From positions 24,251,013 to 24,315,012 of the forward strand of contig JARWKL010000007.1 in assembly GCA_029961685.1 (NCBI GenBank): a stretch of 64,000 nt of DNA. The letters are read 5' to 3'. This document shows positions 39,600-51,437 of the stretch, piece by piece. The notes under the pieces were generated by a model. The model was not told the DNA's origin. It was given only the letters and a program-made list of their open reading frames with translations, and ran no database searches. Positions within the stretch are counted from its first letter, which is position 1; each line of letters begins with the position of its first letter. This DNA is from Aristolochia californica. Lineage: Eukaryota > Streptophyta > Magnoliopsida > Piperales > Aristolochiaceae. Made by a program: the position numbers and the translations under genes.

Positions 39600-40089
39600 A
39601 TTAAATTCTCAAGTGAACGTGCAGTGGGATATTTACCCGAGTCTAACAAGTCATTATTTTGCCCATTTTCAAAAATTTGATCTAACAATCATAGATGATT
39701 GTAAAGTGATTTATCATGCGTAATGGGCTATATTTTTGTATCAAATGACTTATGGATTGCAATTCAACACTCAATTAAAAATCCTCAGCCACCAATTTTT
39801 CCCAACAATTGCAAAAACTGAAATATAAAAACTAAAAAGAGCTTACAATCCCTAAAAATTATAGACATTCTTTGGAATTATCACTCCCTACAATTTTGCA
39901 TTTTGATTTTCCATTTTAGATGTACACTTTTTTCTTAAATCAAAACTTTGAATTTTCGCTCTCCCTTCATCCAGAAAACAATCAAGGCAAAAAGTTTACA
40001 GCAAAATGAAAATTTTATAGTTGATGTATGGAAGAAATTTAAAACAATAACAAATATAAATAAAGAAAATTTATTCACCCAACACAAAT
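39600..40089 (+). repeat. Remainder of the interrupted C monomer and A head
   Basis: It starts ATTAAATTCTC, the exact continuation of the C monomer broken at 36627 except that AT is present on both sides. It carries the C blocks TTTTCAAAAATTTGATC and the ACAATCATAGATGATTGT dyad, then an A-type head. Confidence 0.9.
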
Positions 40090-40764
40090 GAACACAAAAT
40101 TTTTGTTATCCAATTTTGGGAAATTCCACTAGTTTAACCCCAATAGCATGGAATTTTGCAAGAAAGTGATTTCGTCCACACATGTTTTAAAAATTGATAT
40201 GCATGTTTGAAGCATGTTAAAGATACAAATGAGCTATGGATGCAAAGATTTTAAAGGGAATAACAAACGCTCATTAAATTCTCAAGTAAAATTGCGGTAG
40301 GATATTCACCCGAGTCAAACATGCCATTATTTTTCCCATTTGCAAAAAGCTGACATAATTAATCATAGATGATTGTAATGTGATTTATCATGCGTAACGG
40401 GCTTTATTTTTGTATTAAATGACTTATGGATTGCAATTCAACAGTCAGTTAAAAATCCTCCGCAACCCATTTTTCCCGACGATTACGAAACCTGAGATAT
40501 AAAAATGACAAGGTGCTTACAATCCCTAAAAATTACAGACACTCTTTGGAATTATCTCTCTCTACATATGTGCCTTGTACATTTCCATTTTAGATGTACA
40601 CATTTTTCTTAAATCAAAACTTCGAGTTTTTCGCTCTCCTTTCATCCCGTAAACAAAAAAGGCAAATAGATCACAGCAAAATGAAAATTTCATAGTTAAT
40701 GTACGGAAAAAGTTTAAAACAATAAAAAAAGTAAATGAAGAAAATTTATTCACTCACCACAAAT
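40090..40764 (+). repeat. Type A satellite monomer (exemplar)
   Basis: Measured from landmark to landmark. Type A is recognised by TTTAACCCTAATAGC-like sequence after the landmark (here with CCCCAATAGC), by GCAAGAAAG.GATTTC, by the perfect dyad CATGTTTGAAACATG in most copies (one mismatch here), by GCAAAAAGCTGACATAATTA, and by a preceding head containing ACAATTGTGCATTGTGCTTT and TTCACCCAACACAAATG. The AATCATAGATGATT dyad is at the shared position. Other A copies start at 9471, 14308, 17677, 20371, 24299, 29700, 42113, 48853, 57438 and 60810. The block after about 470 bp (CCGCAACCCATTTTTCCCG) belongs to the transition into a following B monomer. Confidence 0.9.
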
Positions 40765-41438
40765 GAACACGAAAGTTTTGTTATCCAAGTTTGGGAAATT
40801 CCACTAGTCCAAAACTAATATCTTGGAATTTTACATGAAGGAGATTTTTTCTACTCATGTTTTAAAAATGGATATGCATGCCAGAAACATGTTAAAGATT
40901 CAAATGACCTATGGATCCAAAGCTTTTAAAGAGAATAACAAACGCTCATTAAATTCTCAAGTGAACGTGCGGTGGGTTATTTGCCCGAGTCAAACAAGCC
41001 ATTATTTTGCCCATATTCAAAAAGTTTAGCTAACAATCATAGATGATTGTAAAGTGATTTGTCATGCGTAACGGGCTATATTTTTGTAGGAAATGACTTA
41101 TGGATTTGAAGTCAACACTCAATTAAAAATCGCCCGCCTCCCCCGTTTCCCGACCATTGCAAAACCTTAGATATAAAAGCGAAAAAGTGCATACGATCCC
41201 TAAAACATACAGACACTCTTTGGAAATATCTCTCTTTACATTTGTGCATTGTGCATTTCCATTTTAGATGTACACTTTTTTCTTAAATAAGAACTTTAAG
41301 TTTGCGCTCCCCCTTCATCCCATAAACAAAAAAGGCAAAAAAGATCACAACAAAATAAAAATTTTATAGTTGATGTGTGGAAAATATTTAAAATAATAAC
41401 TATTGTAAATAAAAAATATCTATTCACACACCACAAAT
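40765..41438 (+). repeat. Type B satellite monomer (exemplar)
   Basis: Type B is recognised by GTCCAAAACTAATATC after the landmark, ACATGAAGGAGATTTTTTCT, CATGCCAGAAACATG in place of the A dyad, TATTCAAAAAGTT.AGCTAA, GATTTGTCATGCG, and CGCCCGCCTCCCCCGTTTCC. Its preceding head has ACATATGTGC, CACATTTTTCTTAAATC and AGATCACAGCAAAATG. An 82-codon plus-strand frame and a 66-codon minus-strand frame in the head recur in many B copies but are broken in others. Further B copies start at 16330, 18352, 21046, 28349, 32397, 42788, 44809, 52111, 54125 and 61489. Confidence 0.9.
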
Positions 41439-42112
41439 GAACAAAATAGTTTTGTTATCCAAGTTTAGGAAATTCCATTAGTCCAACCCCATTAAGCTTG
41501 GAATTGTACATGAAGGAAATTTTTTCTACACATGTTTTAAAAATGGATATGCATGCTTGAAACATGTTAAAGATTCAAATGACCTATGGATCCAAAGCTT
41601 TTGAAGAGAATAACAAACGCTCATTATTTTCTCAAGGGAAGGTGCGGTGGGAGATTTACCCGAGTCTAACAAGTCATTATTTTTCCCATTTTCAAAAATT
41701 TGATGTAACAATCATAGATGATTGTAAAGTGATTTATCATGCGTAACGGGCTATATTTTTGAATGAAATGACTTATGGATTGCAATTTAACACTCAGTTA
41801 AAAATCCTCTGCCACCAATTTTTCCTGACGATTGCGAAACCAGAGATATAAGAACTAAAAAGAGTTTACAATCCCTAAAAATTACAGATACTCTTTGGAA
41901 TTATCTGTCCCTACAATTGTGGATTGTGCTTTTCCATTTTAGATGGTCACCTTTTTCTTAAATCATAACTTTGACTTTTCGCTCTCCCTTCATCCCGAAA
42001 ACAAACAAGGCAAAAAGCTTACAACAAAATTAAAATTTTATAGTTGATGTATGGAAAAAATTTAAAACAATAACAGATATTAATCAAGAAAATTTATTCA
42101 CCCAACACAAAT
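41439..42112 (+). repeat. Type C satellite monomer (exemplar)
   Basis: Type C is recognised by the ATTAGTCCAACCC.ATTAAGC block, CATGCTTGAAACATG (one mismatch from the A dyad), TTTTCAAAAATTTGAT, and a head with AAATCAGAACTTTGAG-like sequence and AATATCTATTCACACACC. This copy carries private variants (AACAAAATAG at the landmark, ATTGTACATGAAGGAAATT, TTATTTTCTCAAGGG). Most of these recur in the copy at 52785 and help define a segmental duplication. Other C copies start at 2045, 8797, 17004, 19697, 29025, 31048, 43462, 45483, 54799 and 63504. Confidence 0.9.
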
Positions 42113-45100
42113 GAACACAAAAGTTTTGTTATCCAATTTTGGGAAATTCCACTAGTTTAACCCTAATAGCTTGGAATTTTGCAAGAAAGGGATTTCGTCC
42201 ACACATGTTTTAAAAATTGATATGCATGTTTGAAACATGTTAAAGATTCAAATGAGCTATGGATACAATGCTTTTAAAGAGAATAACAAACGCTCATTAA
42301 ATTCTCAAGTGAACTTGCGGTGGAATATTTACCCGAGTCAAACATGCCATTATTTTGTCCATTTGCAAAAAGCTGACATAATTAATCATAGATGATTGTA
42401 ATGTGATTTATCATGCATAACGGGCTATATTTTTGTATGAAATGACTTATGGATTGCAATTCAACACTCAGTTAAAAATCCTCTGCAACCCATTTTTCCC
42501 GACGATTGCAAACCCTGAGATATAAAAACGAAAAGGTGCTTACAATGCCTAAAAATTACAGATACTCTTTGGAATTATCTCTCTCTACATATGTGCATTG
42601 TGAATTTCTGTTTTAGATGTACAAATTTTTCTTAAATCAAAACTTCGAATTTTTCGCTCTCCCTTTATCCTGTTAACAAAAAAGGCAAATAGATCAGAGC
42701 AAAATGAAAATTTCATAGTTGATGTACGGAAAAATTTAAAACAATAAAAGAAAGTAAATGAAGAAAATATATTCACACACCACAAATGAACACAAAAGTT
42801 TTGTTATCCAAGTTTGGGAAATTCCACTAGTCCAAAACTAATATCTTGGAATTTTACATGAAGGAGATTTTTTCTACACATGTTTTAAAAATGGATATGC
42901 ATGCCAGAAACATGTTCAAGATGCAAATGAGCTATGGATCCAAAGCTTTTAAAGAGAATAACAAACGCTCATTCAATTCTCAAGTGAACGTGCGGTGGGA
43001 TATTTGCCCGAGTCAAACAAGCCATTATTTTGCCCATTTTCAAAAAGTAGAGCTAACAATCATAGATGATTGTAATGTGATTTATCATGCGTAACGGGCT
43101 ATATTTTTCTAAGAAATAACTTATGGATTGCAATTCAACACTTAGTTAAAAATCGCCCGCCTCCCATTTTTCCCGACGATTGCAAACCCTGAGATATTAA
43201 AACGAAAATGTGCTTTCAATCCCTAAAAATTACAGACACTCATTGGAATTATCTCTCTCAACATATGTGCATTGTGCATTTCCATATTAGATGTACACCT
43301 TTTTCTTAAATCAGAACTTTGAGTTTTCACTCCCCCTTCATCCCGTAAAAAAAAAAGGCAAAAAAGATCACAAGAAAATAAAAATTTTATAGTTGATGTG
43401 TGGAAAATATTTAAAATAATAACTAATGTAAATAAAAAATATCTATTCACACACCACAAATGAACACAAAAGTTTTGTTATCCAGGTTTGGGAAATTCCA
43501 TTAGTCCAACCCTAATAAGCTTGGAATTTTACATAAAGGAGATTTTTTCTACACATGTTTTAAAAATGTATATGCATGCTTGAAACATGTTAAAGATTCA
43601 AATGACCTATGGATCCAAAACTTTTAAAGAGAATAACAAACGCTCATTATTTTCTCAAGTGAACGTGCGGTGGGATATTTACCCGAGTCTAACAAGTCAT
43701 TATTTTGCCCATTTTCAAAAATTTGATCTAAGAATCATAGATGATTGTAAAGTGATTTATCATGCGTAACGGGCTATATTTTTGTATCAAAAGACTTATG
43801 GATTGCAATTTAACACTCAGTTAAAAATCCTCTGCCACCAATTTTTCCCGACGATTGCAAAACTTGAGATATAAAAACTAAAAAGAGCTTACCATCCCTA
43901 AAAATTACAGATACTGTTTGGAATTGTCTCTCCCTACAATTGTGCATTGTGCTTTTCCATTTTAGATGTACACTTTTTTCTTAAATCAAAACTTTGACTT
44001 TTCGCTCTCCCTTAATCCTGAAAACAAACAAGGCCAAAAGCTTACAACAAAATGAAAATTTTATAGTTGACGTATGGAAAAAATTTAAAACAATAACAAA
44101 TATAAATAAATAAAATTTATTCAACCAACAAAAATGAACACAAAAGTTTTGTTATCCAATTTTGGGAAATTTCACTAGTTTAACCCTAATAGCTGGAATT
44201 TTGCAAGAAAGAGATTTCATCCACACATGTTTTAAAAATGGATATGCATGTTTGAAACATGTTAAAGATGCAAATGAGCTATGGATGCAAATCTTTTAAA
44301 GAGATTAACACACGCTCATTTAATTCTAGAGTGAACTTGCGGTGGGATAATTACCCGAGTCAAAAATGCCATTATTTTGCCCATTTTAAAAAAGCTGACA
44401 TAATTAATCATAGATTATTGTAATGTGATTTATCATGCGTAACGGGCTATATTTTTGTATAAAATGACTTATGGATTGCAATCCAACACACAGTTAAAAA
44501 TCCTCCGCAACCCATTTTTCCCAACGATTGCAAAACCTCAGATATAAAAACGAAAAGGTGCTTACTATCCCAAAAAATTACAGACACTCTTGGAATTATC
44601 TCTCTCTACATATGTGCATTATGCATTTCCGTTTTAGATGTACACATTTTTCTTAAATCAAAACTTCGAGTTTTTCGCTCTCCCTTCATCCCGTAAACAA
44701 AAAAGGCAAATAGATCACAGCAAAATGAAAAATTCATAGTTGATGTACGGAAAAAGTTTAAAACAATAAAAAAAGTAAATGAAGAAAATTTATTCACACA
44801 CCACAAATGAACACAAAATTTTTGTTATCCAAGTTTTGGAAATTCCACTAGTCCAAAACTATTATCTTCGAATCTTACATGAAGGAGATTTTTTCTACAC
44901 ATGTTTTAAAAATGGATATGCATGCCAGAAACATGTTAAAGATTCAAATGACCTATGGATGCAAATCTTTTGAAGAGAATAACAAACGCTCATTAAATTC
45001 TCAAGTGAACGTGCGGTTGGATATTTGCCCGAGTCAAACAAGCCATTATTTTGCCCATATTCAAAAAGTTGAGCTAAAAATCATAGATGATTGTAAAGTG

Positions 45101-46157
45101 ATTTGTCATGCATAACGGGCTATATTTTTGAAAGAAATGACTTATGGATTTGAACTCAACACTCAGTTAAAAATCGCCCGCCTCCCCCGTTTCCCGACGA
45201 TTGCAACACCTTAGATATAAAAACGAAAGAGTGCATACGATCCCTAAAATATACAGACACTCTTTGAAAATATCTCTCTCTACAATTGTGCGTTGTGCAT
45301 TTCCAATTTAGATGTACACTTTTTTCTTAAATAAGAACTTTGAGTTTTCTCTCCCCCTTCATCCCGTAAAAAAAAAAGGCAAAAAAGATCACAACAAAAT
45401 AAAAAATTTATAATTGATGTGTGGCAAATATTTTAAATAATAACTAATGTAAATAAAAAATATCTATTCACACACCACAAATGAATACAAAAGTTTTGTT
45501 ATTCAAGTTTGGGAAATTCCATTAGTCCAACCCTATTAAGCTTGGAATTTTACATGAAGGAGTTCTTTTCTACACATGTTTTAAAAATGGATATGCATGC
45601 TTGAAACATGTTAAAGATTCAAATGACCTATGGATCCAAAGCTTTCGAAGAGAATAACAAACGCTCAGTAAATTCTCAAGTGAACGTGCGGTGGGATATT
45701 TACCTGAGTCTAACAAGTCATTATTTTGCCCATTTTCAAAAATTTGATCTAACAATCATAGATGATTGTAAAGTGATTTATCATGCGTAAGGGGCTATAT
45801 TTTAGTATGAAATGACTTATGGATTTCAATTTAACACCTAGTTAAAAATCCTCTGCGACCAATTTTTCCCGACGATTGCAAAACCTGATATATAAAAACT
45901 AAAAACAGCTTACAATCCCTAAAAATTACAGACACTCTTCGGAATTATCTCTCCCCACAATTGTGCATTGTGCTTTACCATTTTAGATGTACACTTCTTT
46001 CTTCAATCAAAACTTTGACTTTTCGCTCTCCCTTCATCCCGAAAACAAACAAGGCAAAAAGCTTACAACAAAATGAAAATTTTATAGTTGATGTATGGTT
46101 TAAAATTTAAAACAGTAACAAATTTAAATAAATAAAATTTAGTCACCCAACACAAAT

Positions 46158-48852
46158 GAACACAAAAGTTTTGTTATCCAATTTTTGGAAATTCCACTAG
46201 TTTAACCGTAATAGCTTAGAATTTTACAAGAAAGAGATTTCATCCACACATGTTGTAAAAATGGATATGCATGCTTGAAACATGTTAAAGATGCAAATGA
46301 GCTATGGATGCAAAGGTTTTAAAGAGAATAACAAACGCTGATTAAATTCTCAAGTGAACTTGCGGTGGGATATTTACCCGAGTCAAACATGCCATTATTT
46401 TGCCCATTTGCAAAAAGCTGACATAATTAATCATAGATGATTGTAATATGAGTTATCATGCATAACGGGCTATATTTTTGTATTAAATGACTTATGGATT
46501 GCAATTCAACACTCAGTTAATAATCCGTTGGAACCCATTTTTCCCGACGATTGCAAAACCTGAGTTATAAAAACGAAAAGGTGCTTACAATCCCTAAAAA
46601 TTAAAGACACTCTTTGGAATTATCTCTCTCTACATATGTGCATTGTGCATTTCCGTTTTAGATGTACATTTTTTTTTAAATCAAAACTTCGAGTTTTTCG
46701 CTCTCCCTTCATCCCGTAAAAAAAAAGGCAAATAGATCACAGTAAAATGAAAATTTCATAGTTGATATACGGAAAAAGTTTAAAACAATAAAAAAAGTAA
46801 AAGACGAAAATTTATTCACACACCACAAATGAACACAAAAGTTTTGTTATCCCAGTTTGGGAAATTCCACTAGTCCAAAACTAATATCTTCGAATTTTAC
46901 ATGAAGGAGATTTTTTCTACACATGTTTTAAAAATGGATATGCATGCCAAAAACATGTTAAAGATTCAAATGACCTATGGATGCAAAGCTTTTAAAGAGA
47001 ATAACTAACGCTCATTAAATTCTCAAGTGAACTTGCGGTGGGATATTTACCCGAGTAAAAAATGCCATTATTTTGCCCATTTGCAAAAAGCTGACATAAT
47101 TAATCATAGATGATTGTAATGTGATTTATCATGTGTAACGGGGTATATTTTTGTATGAAATGACTTATGGATTGCAGTTCAACACTTAGTTAAACATCCT
47201 TCGCAACCCATTTTTCCCGAAAATTGCAAAACCTGAGATATAAAAACGAAAAGGTGCTTACAATCACTAAAAATTACATACACTCTTTGGAATTATCTCT
47301 CTCTACATATGTGCATTGTGCATTTCCTTTTTAGATGTACACATTTTTCTTAAATCAAAACTTCGAGTTTTTCGCTCTCCTTCATCCCATAAACAAAAAA
47401 GGCAAATAGATCACAACAAAATGAAAATTTCATAGTTGATGTACGGAAAAAATTTAAAACAATAAAAAAAGTAAATGAAGAAAATTTATTCACACACCAC
47501 AAATGAACACAAAATTTTTGTTATCCAAGTTTGGAAAATTCCACTAGTCCAAAACTAATATCATGGAATTTTACATGAAGGAGATTTTTTCTACACATGT
47601 TTTTAAAATGGTTATGCATGCCAGAAACATGTTAAAGATTCAAATGACCTATGGATCCTAAGCTTTTAAAGAAAATAACAAACGCTCATTAAATTCTCAA
47701 GTGAACGTGCGGTGGGATATTTGCCCGAGTCAAACAAGCCATTATTTTGCCCATATTCAAAAAGTTGAGCTAACAATCATAGATGACTGTAAAGTGATTT
47801 GTCATGCGTAACGGGCTATATTTTTGTAAGAAATGACTTATGGATTTGAAGTCAACACTCAGTTAAAAATCGCCCGCCTCCCCCGTTTCCCGACGATTGC
47901 AAAACCTTAGATATAAAAACGAAAGAGTGCATACGATCCCTAAAACATACAGACACTCTTTGGAAATATCCCTCTCTATATTTGTGCATTGTGCATTTCC
48001 AATTTAGATGTACACTTTTTTCTTAAATCAGAACTTTGAGTTTTCACTCCCCCTTCATCCCGTAAGCAAAAATGGTAAAAAAGATCACAACAAAATAAAA
48101 AATTTATAGTTGATATTTGGAAATTATTTAAAATAATAACTAATGTAAATAAAAAATATCTATTCACACACCACAAATGAACACAAAAGTTTTGTTATCC
48201 AAGTTTGGGAAATTCCATTAGTCCAACCCTATTAAGCTTGGAATTTTACATGGAAGAAATTTTTTCCACACATGTTTTAAAAATCGATATGCATTCTTGA
48301 AACATGTTAAAGATTCAAATGACCTATGGATCCAAAGCTTTTAAAGAGAATAACAAATGCTCATTGAATTCTCAAGTGAATGTGCGGTGGGATATTTACC
48401 TGAGTCTAACAAGTCATCATTTTGCCCATTTTCAAAAATTTGATCTAACAATCATAGATGATTGTAAAGTGATTTATCATGCGTAACAGGCTATATTTTT
48501 TTATGAAAAAACTTATAGATTGCAATTCAACACTCAGTTAAAAATCCTCTGCGACCAATATTTCCCGACGATTGCAAAACCTGAAATATAAAATCTAAAA
48601 AGAGCTTACCATCCCTAAAAATTACAAACACTCTTTGGAATTATCTCTCCCTACAATTGTGCATTGTGCTTTTCCATTTTAGATGTACACTTTTTTCTTA
48701 AATCATAACTTTGACTTTTCACTCTCCCTTCATCCCGAAAACAAACAAGGCAAAAAGCTTACAACAAAATGAAAATTTTATAGTTGAGGTATGGAAAAAA
48801 TTTAAAGCAATAAAAAATATAAATAAAGAAAATTTATTCACCTAACACAAAT
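46158..48852 (+). repeat. Four-monomer unit A, B/A hybrid, B, C
   Basis: Landmarks at 46158 (A), 46831, 47505 (B) and 48179 (C). The monomer at 46831 starts as B (GTCCAAAACTAATATC, CATGCCAAAAACATG) and is A from about 46981 onward (GGATGCAAAGC, AACTTGCGG, GAGTAAAAAATGCC, GCTGACATAATTA). Confidence 0.85.
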
Positions 48853-51437
48853 GAACACAACAGTTTTGTTATCCAATTTTGGGAAATTCCACTAGTTTAA
48901 CCCTAATAGCTTGGAATTTTGCAAGAAAGAGATTTCATCCACACATGTTTTAAAAATGGATATGCATGTTTGATACATGTTAAAGATGCAAATGAGCTAT
49001 GGATGCAAAGGTTTTAAAGAGAATAACAAACGCTGATTAAATTCTCAAGTGAACTTGCGGTGGGATATTTACCCGAGTCACACATACCATTATTTTGCCC
49101 ATTTGCAAAAAGCTGACATAATTAATCATAGATGATTGTAATGTGATTTATCATGCGTAACTTGATATATTTTTGTATGAAATGACTTATGGATTGCAAT
49201 TCAACACTCAGTTAAAAATCCTCTTCAACCCTTTTTTCCCGACGATTGCAAAACCTGAGATATAAAAACGAAAAGGTGCTTACAATCCCTAATAATTACA
49301 GACACTCTATGGAATTATCTCTCTCTACATATGTGCATTGTGCATTTCCGGTTTAGATATACACATTTTTCCTAAATAAAAACTTCGAGTTTTTCGCTCT
49401 CCCTTCATCCCGTAAACAAAAAAGGCAACTAGATCACAGGAAAATGAAAATTTCATAGTTGATGTATGGAAAAAATTTTAAACAATAAAAAAAGTAAATG
49501 AAGAAAATTTATTCACATACCACAAATGAACACAAAATTTTTGTTATCCAAGTTTGGAAAATTCCACTAGTCCAAAACTAATCTCTTGGAATTTTACATG
49601 AAGGAGATTTTTCCTGCACATGGTTTAAAAATGGATATGCATGCCAGAAACATGTTAAAGATTCAAATGACCTATGTATCCAAAACTTTTAAAGAGAATA
49701 ACAAACGCTCATTAAATTCTCAAATGAACGTGGGGTGGGATATTTGCCCGAGTCAAACAAGCCATTATTTTGTCCTTATTCAAAAAGTTGAGCTAACAAT
49801 CATTGATGATTCTAAAGTGATTTGTCATGTAACGGGCTTTATTTTTGTAAGAAATCACTTATGGATTTGAAGTCAACACTCAGTTAAAAATCGCCCGCCT
49901 CCCCCGTTTCCCGATGATTGCAAAAACTTTGATATAAAAACGAAAGAGTGCATACGATCCCTAAAACATACGGACACTCTTTGGAAATATCTCTCTCTAC
50001 ATTTGTGCATTGTGCATTTCCATTTTAGATGTACACTTTTTTCTTAAATCAGAACTTTGAGTTTTCGCTCCCCCTTCATCCTGTAAACAAAAAAGGCAAA
50101 AAAGATCACAACAAAATAAAAATTTTATAGTTGATGTGTGGCAAATATTTAAAATAATAACTATTGTAAATAAAAAATATCTATTCACACACCACAAATG
50201 AACACAAAAGTTTTGTTATCCAAGTTTGGGAAATTCCAGTAGTCCAAAACTAATATCTTGGAATTTTACATGAAGGAGATTTTTTCTATACATGTTTTTA
50301 AAATGGTTATGCCAGCCAGAAACATGTTAAAGATTCAAATGACCTATGTATCCAAAGCTTTTAAAGAGAATAACAAACGCTCATTAAATTCTCAAGAGAA
50401 CGTGTGGTGAGATATTTGCCCGAGTGAAACAAGCCATTATTTTGCCCATATTCAAAAAATTGAGCTAAAAATCATAGATGATTGTAAAGTTATTTGTCAT
50501 GCGTAACGGGCTATATTTTTGTAAGAAATGTCTTATGGATTTGAAGTCAACACTCAGTTAAATATCGCCCGCCTCCCCCGTTTCCCGACGATTGCAAAAC
50601 CTTAGAGATAAAAATGAAAGAGTGCATACGATCCCTAAAACATACGAACACTCTTTGGAAATATCTCTCTCTACATTTGTGCATTGTGCTTCTCCATTTT
50701 AGATGTACACTTTTTTCTAAAATCAGAACTTTGAGTTTTCGCTCACCCTTTATCCCGTAAACAAAAAAGGCAAAAAAGATCACAACAAAACAAAAATTTT
50801 ATAGTTGATGTGTGGCAAATATTTAAAGTAATAACTAATGTAAATAAAAAATATCTATTCATACACCTCAAATGAACACAAAAGTTTTGTTATCCAAGTT
50901 TGTGAAATTCCATTAGTCCAACCCTATTAAGCTTGGAATTTTTCATGAAGGAGATTTTCTCTACACCTGTTTTAAAAATGGATATGCATGCTTGAAACAT
51001 GTTAAAGATTCAAATGACCTATGGATCCAAAGCTTTCAAAGAGAATAACAAACGCACATTAAATTGTCAAGTGAACGTGCGGTGGGATATTTACCCGAGT
51101 CTAACAAGTAATTATTTTGCCCATTAAAATACTCTGCCACCAATTTTTCCCCACGATTGCAAAACTTGAGATATAAAAACTAAAAAGAGCTTACAATCCC
51201 TAAAACTTATAGACACTCTTTGGAAATATCTCTCTCTAAAATTGTGCATTATGCTTTTCCATTTTAGATGTACATTTTTTTCTTAAATCAAAACTTTGAC
51301 TCTTCGCTCTCCCTTCACCCCGAAAACAAACAAGGCAAAAAGCTTACAACAAAGTGAAAATTTTATGATTGATGTATGGAAAAAATTTAAAACAATAAAA
51401 AATATATATAAAGGAAATTTATTCACCCAACACAAAT
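48853..51437 (+). repeat. Four-monomer unit A, B, C-head/B-body, C with 110-bp deletion
   Basis: Landmarks at 48853 (A), 49528 (B), 50200 and 50874 (C). The monomer at 50200 has a C head and a B body; the switch falls between 50200 and 50245. In the last C, CCATT at 51121-51125 is joined to AAAATACTCTGCC, losing about 110 bp including the ATCATAGATGAT dyad. This unit shares AAGGTTTTAAAG and CGCTGATTAAATT with the A copy at 46158. Confidence 0.83.

Larger units (their letters stand above)
40090..46157 (+). repeat. Three regular A-B-C units
   Basis: Landmarks at 40090, 40765, 41439; 42113, 42788, 43462; 44136, 44809, 45483. Units are 2,022-2,023 bp. The first two units and the start of the third have close counterparts at 51438-56145 (see findings). 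Confidence 0.9.

Noticed and set aside
41733..41755. CENP-B-box-like site near GCGTAACGGGCT
   Set aside because: Only CGGG fits; the required TTCG and central A are not at the right spacing.
41570..41790. Internal subrepeat within the monomer (GACCTATGGATCC versus GACTTATGGATTG, about 190 bp apart)
   Set aside because: The similarity covers only about 15-20 bp and does not extend to the flanks, so a shorter ancestral unit is not supported.
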